The notes under the pieces: model-generated | Told to the model about the DNA's origin: nothing | The model's database searches: none | The model's input: the letters and a program-made list of their open reading frames with translations, nothing else | Part shown: in pieces, positions 1 to 7,753 of the stretch | Layout of the letters: each line of letters opens with the position of its first letter | How positions within the stretch are numbered: the stretch's first letter is position 1 | Assembly: GCF_000731675.1 (NCBI RefSeq) | Contig: NZ_JMIT01000003.1 | Span: forward strand, 168,058 to 232,057 | Direction of reading: 5' to 3' | Source: Pseudomonas capeferrum | Lineage (GTDB): Bacteria > Pseudomonadota > Gammaproteobacteria > Pseudomonadales > Pseudomonadaceae | DNA length: 64,000 bases | Translations under genes and position numbers: made by a program

Positions 1-1
1 T

Positions 2-43
2 GGGTTGGCCGGCGGATGGGTATCCGACGCACAAGCTGCTTGA
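2..43 (+). CDS. Possible 3' end of a plus-strand gene (partial)
   Basis: A plus-strand frame that is open from the window edge ends at a TGA at 41-43 and reads as a plausible C-terminal tail (GLAGGWVSDAQAA). It is followed by a GC-rich hairpin at 70-88 that would suit a terminator shared with the convergent ldcA gene. Only 13 codons are visible, so neither family nor function can be named, and it could be a chance open frame. Confidence 0.25.
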   Translation, partial: GLAGGWVSDAQAA

Positions 44-69
44 GAGCTTGCGTCAGCGTTGAGGCAGTT

Positions 70-88
70 GGGGCTGCGCCGCAGCCCC
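70..88. terminator. Hairpin between ldcA and the left-edge gene
   Basis: A perfect inverted repeat, ggggctgc-gcc-gcagcccc, lies just beyond the ldcA stop codon. It has no strong T-run but fits the compact bidirectional hairpins found between convergent genes in this genome (compare 44025-44043 and 56243-56273). A looser inverted repeat (26-54) lies just upstream of it on the plus strand. Confidence 0.5.
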
Positions 89-89
89 A

Positions 90-1028
90 TCAAGCCCTGA
101 ACAGATCCTGCTGCAACACCAGGCTCATCTTCTCGCTGTCCAGCACCACCTCGGCTCCCAGCGGCAAGCACACATTCGGGTCACAATGCCCACTGCGCCA
201 CCCGGCCAGCACAGGCACACCCAGCGGCCCGAAAATGTCCTGCAGCAACGGCGTCATAGCCGCCACGGTAATACCGGCGAAATCCCCCACCAGCACCCCC
301 TTCACCCCTGCAAGCTTGCCCGCCAGGCGTAACTGGGTCAGCAAACGGTCCACGCGAAACAGCGGCTCGTTGACGTCTTCGATGAACAAGATGCAGCCCT
401 GCGTATCGATCTGGGCCACAGTGCCCAGGGTCGCACCCAGCATCGACAGGTTGCCGCCCAACAAACGCCCGCTGGCAACACCCGGCACTACGCAGCTCAG
501 GGCAAAGTCTGCCGGATGAGCGATCGCGTCCCCCGCCCCTACCTGCCCCATCAACTGGGCCACCAGCGACGACTCGGTCGGTTGCTGCTTGGCACCTAGC
601 AGGTCGGCATTGAGCATCGCCCCATGAAAGGTAATCAACCCGGTCTTGCGGTAGATGGCCGTGTGCAGCGCGGTGATGTCGCTGTAGCCGATCAGCGGCT
701 TGGGATTACGCCGAATGAGCTCAAAATCGAGCCTATCGAGCAAACGCATGCTGCCGTACCCCCCGCGCATGCACACAATCGCATCGATGGCTGGATCGGC
801 GAAGGCATCGTGAAGGTCCTGCAGCCTTTGCTGATCGGTACCTGCGAGGTAACCCTGGGCCTCTTCCACCCCCGGGTAGATACGGCAACGGTAGCCACGC
901 CCGGCAAACCATTGGCTGGCCTTTTGCGCATCCAGCCGTGCCGGACCGGCCGGGGCGACGATGGCAAAGCAGGCATTGCCTGGCAGTGCAACAGGTAGGC
1001 GTGACTCGGTGCGTTCAGTGCAGTACAT
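90..1028 (-). CDS. ldcA: Muramoyltetrapeptide (LD-) carboxypeptidase, peptidase family S66
   Basis: Removes the terminal D-alanine from murein tetrapeptides during peptidoglycan recycling; enzymes of this family act in the cytoplasm. The 312-residue product shows the S66 pattern: an N-terminal APAGPA segment, the nucleophile serine in GGYGSM (about residue 93), a glutamate in FIEDVNE (about 217) and a histidine in SGHCDP (about 281), spaced as expected for the Ser-Glu-His triad. The start at 1028 was chosen over a longer open frame because aaggag lies just upstream of the ATG and the upstream residues do not look like protein. It is separated from lipA by that gene's terminator, so it is probably transcribed alone. 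Confidence 0.92.
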   Translation of the reverse strand: MYCTERTESRLPVALPGNACFAIVAPAGPARLDAQKASQWFAGRGYRCRIYPGVEEAQGYLAGTDQQRLQDLHDAFADPAIDAIVCMRGGYGSMRLLDRLDFELIRRNPKPLIGYSDITALHTAIYRKTGLITFHGAMLNADLLGAKQQPTESSLVAQLMGQVGAGDAIAHPADFALSCVVPGVASGRLLGGNLSMLGATLGTVAQIDTQGCILFIEDVNEPLFRVDRLLTQLRLAGKLAGVKGVLVGDFAGITVAAMTPLLQDIFGPLGVPVLAGWRSGHCDPNVCLPLGAEVVLDSEKMSLVLQQDLFRA

Positions 1029-1106
1029 CGTGCAACTCCTTGCAGGTATAGGGCCGCCCAAATCTAAATACGCAAGGCTTTCCAACACAGTAGGAAAAAA
1101 GCCTAA

Positions 1107-1144
1107 ACAAAAATGCCGATGCCGCCTTTCGGCGCGCATCGGCA
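1107..1144 (-). terminator. Rho-independent terminator after lipA
   Basis: Read on the minus strand just past the lipA stop, a long stem (tgccgatg ... catcggca, with an inner cgcc/ggcg pair) is followed by a T-rich tail. This is a textbook intrinsic terminator and marks the end of the ybeD-lipB-lipA transcript. Confidence 0.8.
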
Positions 1145-1163
1145 TGTGTGGCTCAGACCAGGC

Positions 1164-2180
1164 TCAGAGCTTGATCTTGGCTTCGTGAGCCTGCTGGTCG
1201 GCATGGTACGAAGAACGCACCAGCGGGCCGGAGGCGACGTTCTTGAAGCCCATCTTGTAGCCTTCCTCGGCGAACCAGGCGAAGGTGTCGGGGTGCACGA
1301 AACGCTGCACCGGCAAGTGGCTGCGCGACGGCTGCAGGTACTGGCCGAGGGTCAGCATGTCGATCTCATGCTCGCGCATGCGCTGCATCACTTCGATGAC
1401 TTCTTCGTCGGTCTCACCCAGGCCGAGCATCAGGCCCGATTTGGTCGGCACGTGCGGCACCATCTGCTTGAACTTCTGCAGCAGGTCCAGCGACCAATCG
1501 TAGTCCGAACCGGGGCGCGCTGCCTTGTAAAGGCGCGGTACGGTTTCCAGGTTGTGGTTGAACACATCCGGCGGCTCTTGCGCGGTGATCTGCAGGGCGA
1601 CATCCATACGACCACGGTAGTCCGGGACCAAAGTTTCCAGCTGCACGCCCGGCGACAAGGCGCGGATCTCGCGAATGCAGTCGGCGAAGTGCTGGGCACC
1701 ACCGTCACGCAGGTCGTCGCGGTCTACCGAGGTGATCACCACGTACTTCAGGCGCAGGTCGGCGATGGCGACCGCGAGGTTTTTCGGCTCATCGACGTCC
1801 AGTGCCTTCGGTCGGCCGTGGCCAACGTCGCAGAATGGGCAACGACGGGTGCAGATGTCACCCATGATCATGAAGGTCGCGGTACCGCCAGAGAAGCACT
1901 CGCCCAGGTTCGGGCAGGAGGCCTCTTCGCAGACGCTGTGCAGCTTGTGCTTGCGCAGCAGTTGCTTGATGCGGTCTACCTCGGGCGAAACCGGGATGCG
2001 CACACGGATCCAGTCGGGTTTCTTCGGCAGCTCATCGGTGGGGATGATCTTCACCGGGATGCGCGCCACCTTGTCGGCGCCACGCAGTTTGACCCCAGCT
2101 TCCACCTTCTTCGGCGCAGTGCGCGGGGTGGCATCCAGGGTAGGTATCAGGTTCGGCACGGCTTCTTGCACAGTTGTCAT
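1164..2180 (-). CDS. lipA: Lipoyl synthase (radical SAM)
   Basis: Inserts two sulfur atoms into the octanoyl group carried by lipoate-dependent proteins (pyruvate and 2-oxoglutarate dehydrogenases, glycine cleavage H protein). At 338 residues it has both iron-sulfur cluster motifs: the auxiliary-cluster cysteines in CEEASCPNLGEC (about residues 84, 89, 95) and the radical-SAM cysteines in CTRRCPFC (110, 114, 117). The C-terminal RSSYHADQ supplies the conserved serine that ligates the auxiliary cluster. It lies two bases downstream of lipB, which makes the octanoylated substrate, so the two are co-transcribed and functionally coupled. An intrinsic terminator follows. Confidence 0.98.
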   Translation of the reverse strand: MTTVQEAVPNLIPTLDATPRTAPKKVEAGVKLRGADKVARIPVKIIPTDELPKKPDWIRVRIPVSPEVDRIKQLLRKHKLHSVCEEASCPNLGECFSGGTATFMIMGDICTRRCPFCDVGHGRPKALDVDEPKNLAVAIADLRLKYVVITSVDRDDLRDGGAQHFADCIREIRALSPGVQLETLVPDYRGRMDVALQITAQEPPDVFNHNLETVPRLYKAARPGSDYDWSLDLLQKFKQMVPHVPTKSGLMLGLGETDEEVIEVMQRMREHEIDMLTLGQYLQPSRSHLPVQRFVHPDTFAWFAEEGYKMGFKNVASGPLVRSSYHADQQAHEAKIKL

Positions 2181-2182
2181 AT

Positions 2183-2830
2183 TCAGTCGATTCCGCCCGT
2201 GAGGGTCGTCTGCTCAGCGTAGTCGAGGTGCTTGACCAGCTGTCCGCGCAGCCTTGTCCTGACCTCGTTGAGTTCGATCGGGCCTGCCTGATCGCGTAGC
2301 TGGGTCATGGCCAGCCCCGCATAGCCGCAGGGGTTGATTCGGCGGAATGGCGCAAGGTCCATGTCCACGTTCAGGGCAAGGCCGTGGAAAGAACGGCCGT
2401 TGCGGATTCGCAGGCCGAGGGAGGCGATCTTCGCTCCATCGACATAGACACCCGGGGCGTCGGGCTTGGCCGCGGCCTGGACATCGTAACTGGCAAGCAG
2501 GTCGATCAGCGCCTGCTCGATGCGGCTGACCAGCTCACGTACACCAAACCCCAGCCGCCGTACATCCAGCAGCAGGTAAGCCACCAACTGCCCGGGGCCG
2601 TGATAGGTCACCTGGCCACCGCGGTCGGTCTGCACCACCGGGATATCGCCCGGGATCAGCAGGTGCTCGGCCTTGCCAGCCTGGCCCTGGGTAAAGACCG
2701 AAGGGTGTTCGACCAGCCAGATTTCGTCCTGGCTGTCGGGCCCACGCTGCTCGGTAAAGCGACGCATGGCTTCCAGCACCGGTTCATAGGGCTGCAGGCC
2801 GAGATCGCGAAAACCGAGACAGGCGGACAT
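2183..2830 (-). CDS. lipB: Octanoyl-[ACP]:protein N-octanoyltransferase
   Basis: Transfers octanoate from acyl carrier protein to the lipoyl domains of target enzymes, the first step of lipoate synthesis. The 215-residue protein carries the family signatures: HPSVFTQGQ, GGQVTYHGPGQLVAY, the lysine in GAKIASLGLR and the acyl-accepting cysteine in RINPCGYAG. Its ATG overlaps the last base of the ybeD stop codon, and lipA follows after two bases, so ybeD, lipB and lipA form one operon. Confidence 0.97.
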   Translation of the reverse strand: MSACLGFRDLGLQPYEPVLEAMRRFTEQRGPDSQDEIWLVEHPSVFTQGQAGKAEHLLIPGDIPVVQTDRGGQVTYHGPGQLVAYLLLDVRRLGFGVRELVSRIEQALIDLLASYDVQAAAKPDAPGVYVDGAKIASLGLRIRNGRSFHGLALNVDMDLAPFRRINPCGYAGLAMTQLRDQAGPIELNEVRTRLRGQLVKHLDYAEQTTLTGGID

Positions 2831-3105
2831 CAGAGCACCATTTTCACGATGCCGGTAGCACGCAGGGCGCTATTGATATCGTGCAACTGATCCTCGCTGG
2901 TGGCAACGATGTGCAGTTGCACCGTGGTGTACTTGCCTTCCTTGCTCTGGCGCTCGGCCAAGGTCTGCATGTCGACCTCAGCATATTTCTTCAAGATCTC
3001 GATGACCGTGTCCTTGAAATTGACCACGGTGTCACCGATCACCTTGATCGGGTAATCAGCGCAGGGGAATTCGATCTTGTGCGACTTGACGTCAGGTTCG
3101 CTCAT
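2830..3105 (-). CDS. ybeD: YbeD/DUF493 family protein
   Basis: A 91-residue cytoplasmic protein of the DUF493 (YbeD) family, which has an ACT-like alpha/beta fold. The segment FPCADYPIKVIGD and the tail TGIVKMVL are typical. Its biochemical role is not established; the constant linkage to dacA and lipB across gammaproteobacteria is the main clue. The gene overlaps lipB by one base and lies 75 bases downstream of dacA. Confidence 0.9.
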   Translation of the reverse strand: MSEPDVKSHKIEFPCADYPIKVIGDTVVNFKDTVIEILKKYAEVDMQTLAERQSKEGKYTTVQLHIVATSEDQLHDINSALRATGIVKMVL

Positions 3106-3180
3106 GGCGGAAACGGCCTCGTAAGCCGTGGCAACAACAACGCTCCCGCATGCACAGCGGGAGCGTGGCAGGTCACGTTA

Positions 3181-4341
3181 TCAGTTGAACAACCCGTAGA
3201 AGAATAGACGGATGCTATCCCACATACGGCGGAAGAAACCACCTTCCTCGACGCCATCGAGGGCGATCAGGTCGGCGCTGTGAACCACGTTCTCGTCCAG
3301 TTTGACTTCCACTTTGCCGATCACGTCACCTTTGGCGATCGGCGCGGTGAGCTGCGGGTTCATGGTCATCGAAGCTTGCAAGCGCTTCAATTGGCCTTTA
3401 GGCATAGTCATGGTCAGGTCGTTGGCCAGGCCCGCCTTGACTTGGCTGGTGGCGCCCTTCCAGACCGGGGCCTGGGTCAGCTCGGTGCCCTTCTGGTAGA
3501 AGGTCTGGGTTTCGAAGAAGCGGAAGCCGTAGGTCAGCAGCTTCTGGGTCTCGGCGGCACGGGACTGCTCGCTGTTGGTGCCGAACACCACGGCGATCAG
3601 GCGCTGGCCGTCACGTACGGCCGAAGCCACCATGCAGTAACCGGCTTCGTCGGTGTGGCCGGTCTTCAGGCCATCGACGGTCTTGTCGCGCCACAGCAGC
3701 AGGTTGCGGTTGGGCTGCTTGATGTTGTTCCAGAAGAACTCTTTCTGCGAGTAGATCGCATAGTGGGCCGGGTCGACGTCAATGATCGCACGCGCCAGCA
3801 GGGCCATGTCATGCGCCGAGGAGTAGTGCTCCGTGTTCGGCAGGCCGGTCGGGTTCATGAAGTGGCTGTTGGACATGCCGAGGTCGGCGGCTGTCTTGTT
3901 CATCATGTCGGCGAAGGCGTCTTCGCTGCCGGCGATGTGCTCGGCCAGGGCGACCGAAGCATCGTTACCCGACTGGATGATGATGCCGTGCAGCAGGTCG
4001 CTGACCGTGACCTGGCTGCCGACCTTGATGAACATGCGCGAACCGCCGGTACGCCAGGCGTTTTCGCTGACGGTAACCGGATCGTTTTCACCGATCTGGC
4101 CACGGCGAATGTCCAGGGTGGCGATGTAGGCGGTCATCAGCTTGGTCAGGCTGGCCGGTGGCAGGCGCTCGTCACCGTTGTTCTCGACCAGCACGTTGCC
4201 GCTGGACGCGTCCATGAGTACGTAGGACTTGGCTGCCAGTTGCGGTGGTGCCGGCATCATTTGCTCTGCCGCGAAAGCAGCAGGCGTGATCATCAGCAGT
4301 ACGGGCAGGCAAAGTCGTTTGGCAAGGTTGGTGATGTTCAT
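3181..4341 (-). CDS. dacA: D-alanyl-D-alanine carboxypeptidase (PBP5/PBP6 type)
   Basis: A periplasmic low-molecular-weight penicillin-binding protein that trims the terminal D-alanine from murein pentapeptides. A signal peptide (about residues 1-24, ending AAFA) precedes the mature protein. The three active-site motifs are present: SLTK (Ser64, Lys67), SGN (124-126) and KTG (226-228). The C-terminal end, RRMWDSIRLFFYGLFN, is the amphipathic helix that anchors PBP5 to the inner membrane. The start at 4341 is set by the signal peptide; an in-frame extension to 4506 is not protein-like. A strong terminator at 4535-4569 separates it from rlpA, so it probably has its own promoter in 4342-4534. 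Confidence 0.96.
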   Translation of the reverse strand: MNITNLAKRLCLPVLLMITPAAFAAEQMMPAPPQLAAKSYVLMDASSGNVLVENNGDERLPPASLTKLMTAYIATLDIRRGQIGENDPVTVSENAWRTGGSRMFIKVGSQVTVSDLLHGIIIQSGNDASVALAEHIAGSEDAFADMMNKTAADLGMSNSHFMNPTGLPNTEHYSSAHDMALLARAIIDVDPAHYAIYSQKEFFWNNIKQPNRNLLLWRDKTVDGLKTGHTDEAGYCMVASAVRDGQRLIAVVFGTNSEQSRAAETQKLLTYGFRFFETQTFYQKGTELTQAPVWKGATSQVKAGLANDLTMTMPKGQLKRLQASMTMNPQLTAPIAKGDVIGKVEVKLDENVVHSADLIALDGVEEGGFFRRMWDSIRLFFYGLFN

Positions 4342-4534
4342 CCGTCTCTCGAAAATCGCTAATGGTCTGAGATGTTCCCTGGGCCACGTCGTGTACCCAG
4401 CGCCAGTCAGTCTAGTTTTAAGGCCTTGGGCCGTGCCCACGAAGTGCGGCTTTATGTCGCTGCGGGCAAAAACGGCCATTGTACATGCGCGCGCCCGGCA
4501 ATTCATGACAAAACCGACAGTTTGGTGTAGCGCG

Positions 4535-4569
4535 CTTCGCGGGTAAACCGCTTGGGTTTACCCGCGAAG
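4535..4569 (-). terminator. Hairpin terminator downstream of rlpA
   Basis: A 15-base perfect stem, cttcgcgggtaaacc / ggtttacccgcgaag, with a five-base loop lies immediately downstream of the rlpA stop codon on the minus strand. The stem matches the core of the P. putida REP consensus (cgcgggtaaaccgc), so it may be a REP element that doubles as a terminator. The 240-base gap 4342-4581 otherwise holds only the presumed dacA promoter region, in which I see no clear consensus boxes. Confidence 0.7.
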
Positions 4570-4581
4570 AAGCCGACTCGG

Positions 4582-5583
4582 TCAGTCAGCTGTGACCAGC
4601 TTGGCCTGCCCCAAGTTCGCCAGGCGAATGCTGTCTTGCGCCTGCTGGATCTCACCTTGGCTGCCGATCGGCCCCAGACGCACGCGGTGCAGCGTCTGCT
4701 GGTTACGCACGATAGAGCTGATGAACACCGGTGCGCTGACCATGGTGCTCAGCTTCGAACGCAGCAACTCGGCGGCGTCCGGGTTGGCGAAGGCGCCCAC
4801 CTGCAGGAAGCTGCCGCCGTTGCCCGCCGGCACATTGTTGCCGCCGACTTGCACGGGCACGACAGGCGCCGCGTGCTGCTGCGGTGGCGGGGTCCACTGC
4901 TCGACGCGGCCGGTGCTGGCCGGGATCGACTGGGTCTGCGCGACCTGAGGCTCCTTCAGCACCAACGGTGGCTGTTGGCCACGCTGGGCCCACCATTGTT
5001 GCGGGTCGATGCCTTCGACGCGCACATGCGCGGTGCCGATTTCGGCGTAGCCGAGCTTTTTCGCCGCTGCGTACGACAAGTCGATGATGCGGTCGGAATA
5101 GAACGGGCCACGGTCGTTGACCCGCAGGACCACGCTGCGGCCGTTGGCCAGGTTGGTCACCCGCACGTAGGCCGGCAGCGGCAAGGTCTTGTGCGCGGCG
5201 CTCATGCCGTACAGGTCATAGAGCTCGCCGTTGGCGGTGTTCTGCCCGTGGAACTTGGTGCCATACCACGACGCGGTACCCTCGGCGCGGTAGTTGCGCG
5301 ATTCCTGCATCGGGTAGTAGGTCTTGCCCAGCACCGTGTACGGGTTGGCCTTGTAGTTGCCGGTGTGCACCGTCGGCGTGGCGTCGGGGATCTTGTTCAC
5401 ATCCACGTCCCACCACGGCGCACCGTCCTTGTGGGCACGGTTGATGTCCAGCCCGGGCTGCGTGCGCACGGTGTTACCGCTGCTTTGCGGGGTCGGGCGG
5501 CTGGAAGAACAGCTGGCCAGGGCCACGCCGACGGCGAGGCAGGTCAGCAGCTTGAAAGCGTTGGTAGAGATGATTGCGCGCAT
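4582..5583 (-). CDS. rlpA: Septal ring lytic transglycosylase RlpA (lipoprotein)
   Basis: Outer-membrane lipoprotein that cleaves glycan strands lacking stem peptides; in Pseudomonas RlpA helps daughter-cell separation and rod shape. The 333-residue product has a lipobox (ALASC, lipidated Cys25), a double-psi beta-barrel domain (about residues 95-190, with GTASWYGTKFHGQ and VRVNDRGPF) and a C-terminal SPOR domain (about 255-330) that binds denuded glycan at the septum. The catalytic region looks intact. Its stop and start abut mltB, and it is the last gene of the proA...mltB-rlpA operon. Confidence 0.96.
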   Translation of the reverse strand: MRAIISTNAFKLLTCLAVGVALASCSSSRPTPQSSGNTVRTQPGLDINRAHKDGAPWWDVDVNKIPDATPTVHTGNYKANPYTVLGKTYYPMQESRNYRAEGTASWYGTKFHGQNTANGELYDLYGMSAAHKTLPLPAYVRVTNLANGRSVVLRVNDRGPFYSDRIIDLSYAAAKKLGYAEIGTAHVRVEGIDPQQWWAQRGQQPPLVLKEPQVAQTQSIPASTGRVEQWTPPPQQHAAPVVPVQVGGNNVPAGNGGSFLQVGAFANPDAAELLRSKLSTMVSAPVFISSIVRNQQTLHRVRLGPIGSQGEIQQAQDSIRLANLGQAKLVTAD

Positions 5584-6593
5584 TACTTGACGCCCCGTGC
5601 TTGGACCAGCTGTTCCGAAAGCTGATGCACCGCCATGGCATACATCACGCTGCGGTTGTAGCGAGTGATCGCGTAGAAGTTCTTCAGGCCCATCCAGTAC
5701 TCGGGGCCGTTTTCGCCCTCCAGGCGGAAGGCGGTAACCGGCAGATCATCGCGCAGCGCATCATGACTTGACCAGCCCAGCGCCCGCAACTCCCCGACCG
5801 TCTTCACCGGCTCGATACCGGTGGTCAGGCCTTCGTCGGCCCGCTCGCCCTGCACCATGGCACGACTGACCACGCCCTCGCCGGCCACCCAGCCATGGCG
5901 CTTGAAGTAGCTGGCGACACTGCCGATGGCATCGTCCGGGTTGTTCCAGATATTGATGTGACCATCGCCGTCGAAGTCCACGGCATAGTTGCGGAAACTG
6001 CTCGGCATGAACTGCGGCAGGCCCATGGCACCGGCGTAGGAACCCTTGAGCGTGAGCGGGTCAAGCTGCTCTTCGCGGGCCAGCAGCAGGAACTCGCGCA
6101 ACTCCTTGCGGAAGAATTCGGCCCGCGGCGGGTAGTCGAAGCCCAGCGTCGACAGGGCGTCGATCACCCGGTAATTGCCGGTATTGCGGCCAAAGAAGGT
6201 CTCTACGCCGATGATCGAGACGATGACTTGCGCCGGCACCCCGTATTCCTGCTCGGCACGGGCCAGCACCGCTTCGTGCTGGCGCCAGAAGTCCACACCG
6301 CGGGCGATGCGCGCGTCGGTGATGAACATCGGCCGGTAGTCCTTCCACGGTTTGACCCGTTCGGCCGGCCGCGAGATGGCATCGAGGATCGACTGCTTAC
6401 GCTGCACTTCGCGGAACACGCCGGTCAGCTGCTCACTGGCAAAGCCATAGTCACGGGCCATTTCGCCAACGAACTCGGCCACCTGGGGCGAGCCATCGTA
6501 GTCGCCCGCATGGGCCAGCTGGACAGCGCCGAACAGGCCCACCGCACCGATCCACGGCGTACAACGGGCAGCCCAGTTACGCACTGCTTGCAT
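5583..6593 (-). CDS. mltB: Membrane-bound lytic murein transglycosylase B
   Basis: Cleaves the glycan backbone of peptidoglycan to give 1,6-anhydro-muropeptides. The 336-residue protein has an N-terminal hydrophobic segment (about residues 10-30) and an SLT_2-type catalytic domain; the acid/base glutamate is in GVETFFGRNTGNY (about Glu131). FMPSSFRNYAVDFDGDG is also diagnostic. I see no lipobox cysteine, so it resembles the soluble or signal-cleaved MltB forms. The start at 6593 gives a sensible signal sequence; an alternative ATG at 6629 would overlap rodA and add 12 residues. It overlaps the first base of the rlpA start region. Confidence 0.93.
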   Translation of the reverse strand: MQAVRNWAARCTPWIGAVGLFGAVQLAHAGDYDGSPQVAEFVGEMARDYGFASEQLTGVFREVQRKQSILDAISRPAERVKPWKDYRPMFITDARIARGVDFWRQHEAVLARAEQEYGVPAQVIVSIIGVETFFGRNTGNYRVIDALSTLGFDYPPRAEFFRKELREFLLLAREEQLDPLTLKGSYAGAMGLPQFMPSSFRNYAVDFDGDGHINIWNNPDDAIGSVASYFKRHGWVAGEGVVSRAMVQGERADEGLTTGIEPVKTVGELRALGWSSHDALRDDLPVTAFRLEGENGPEYWMGLKNFYAITRYNRSVMYAMAVHQLSEQLVQARGVK

Positions 6594-6610
6594 TAAATTC
6601 TTCACCTTAT

Positions 6611-7753
6611 TCAAACCTGTGCGATCCATTTGCGGTGCGTATGGATCGACATCAGAACGCCAAACGCTGACAGCAGCGTCACCAACGAAGTTCCGCCATA
6701 GCTGATGAAGGGCAGCGGCACGCCCACCACGGGCAGAAGGCCGCTGACCATACCGATATTGACGAACACGTATACAAAGAAAGTCATCGTCAGGCTGCCC
6801 GCCAGCAGCTTGCCGAACAGGGTCTGCGCCTGGGCCGTGATCATCAGCCCGCGGCCGATCAGCAGCAGGTAGACGATCAGCAGCAGGCAGATGCCGACCA
6901 GGCCGAACTCCTCACCCAGCACCGCAATGATGAAGTCGGTGTGGCTCTCGGGCAAAAAGTCCAAGTGCGACTGGGTGCCCAGCAGCCAGCCCTTGCCAAA
7001 GACGCCGCCCGAGCCGATCGCGGCCTTGGACTGGATGATGTTCCAGCCGGTGCCCAGCGGGTCGCTTTCCGGGTCGAGGAAGGTCAGCACGCGCTGCTTC
7101 TGGTAGTCGTGCATGACGAAGAACCACATGGCCACCGCCACTGGCACCGCGGCGGCCACCACGCTGACGATCCAGCGCCAGCGCAGCCCCCCCATGAACA
7201 GCACGAAGGCACCGGAGGCGAGAATCAGCAGCGCCGTGCCCAGGTCAGGCTGGCGGACGATCAGAATGAACGGCACGCCGATCAGCACCAGGCTGATCGC
7301 CACATGCTTGAGGTGCGGCGGCAAGGTGCGCTTGGACAGGTACCAGGCGATGGTCGCCGGCATGATGATCTTCATGAACTCCGAGGGCTGGAAGCGGATC
7401 ACCCCCGGGATGTTGATCCAGCGCGTCGCGCCCATTGCGTTGTGGCCCATGACGTCCACGACCACCAGCAACAGCACCCCCGTCAGGTAGGCCAACGGCA
7501 CCCAGCGCGCCATGAAACGCGGCTCCAGCTGGGCGATGACGAACATCGACACCAGGCCGATGCCGAACGAGGTGGCCTGCTTGAGCAGCAGGTCCCAGTT
7601 CTTGCCACTGGCCGAATAGAGCACGAACAGGCTGCCGGCCGCGAGGGCCAGCAAAATGACCAGCAACGGTCCGTCGATATGAATGCGCTGCAGAAAACTG
7701 GCGCGCCGACGCATCACATCCTCGCTGGAGAGCATGCGATCGAAATTGTTCAT
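6611..7753 (-). CDS. rodA: Rod shape-determining protein RodA (SEDS glycosyltransferase)
   Basis: Polytopic inner-membrane peptidoglycan polymerase of the SEDS family that works with PBP2 in the elongasome. The 380-residue product has about ten membrane helices and typical SEDS motifs such as RWINIPGVIRFQPSEFMK, GSGGVFGKGWLLGTQ and PLPFISYGGTS. The ATG at 7753 overlaps the mrdA stop codon, giving translational coupling; a GTG one codon upstream is also possible. The mrdA-rodA pairing fixes the assignment. Confidence 0.96.
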   Translation of the reverse strand: MNNFDRMLSSEDVMRRRASFLQRIHIDGPLLVILLALAAGSLFVLYSASGKNWDLLLKQATSFGIGLVSMFVIAQLEPRFMARWVPLAYLTGVLLLVVVDVMGHNAMGATRWINIPGVIRFQPSEFMKIIMPATIAWYLSKRTLPPHLKHVAISLVLIGVPFILIVRQPDLGTALLILASGAFVLFMGGLRWRWIVSVVAAAVPVAVAMWFFVMHDYQKQRVLTFLDPESDPLGTGWNIIQSKAAIGSGGVFGKGWLLGTQSHLDFLPESHTDFIIAVLGEEFGLVGICLLLIVYLLLIGRGLMITAQAQTLFGKLLAGSLTMTFFVYVFVNIGMVSGLLPVVGVPLPFISYGGTSLVTLLSAFGVLMSIHTHRKWIAQV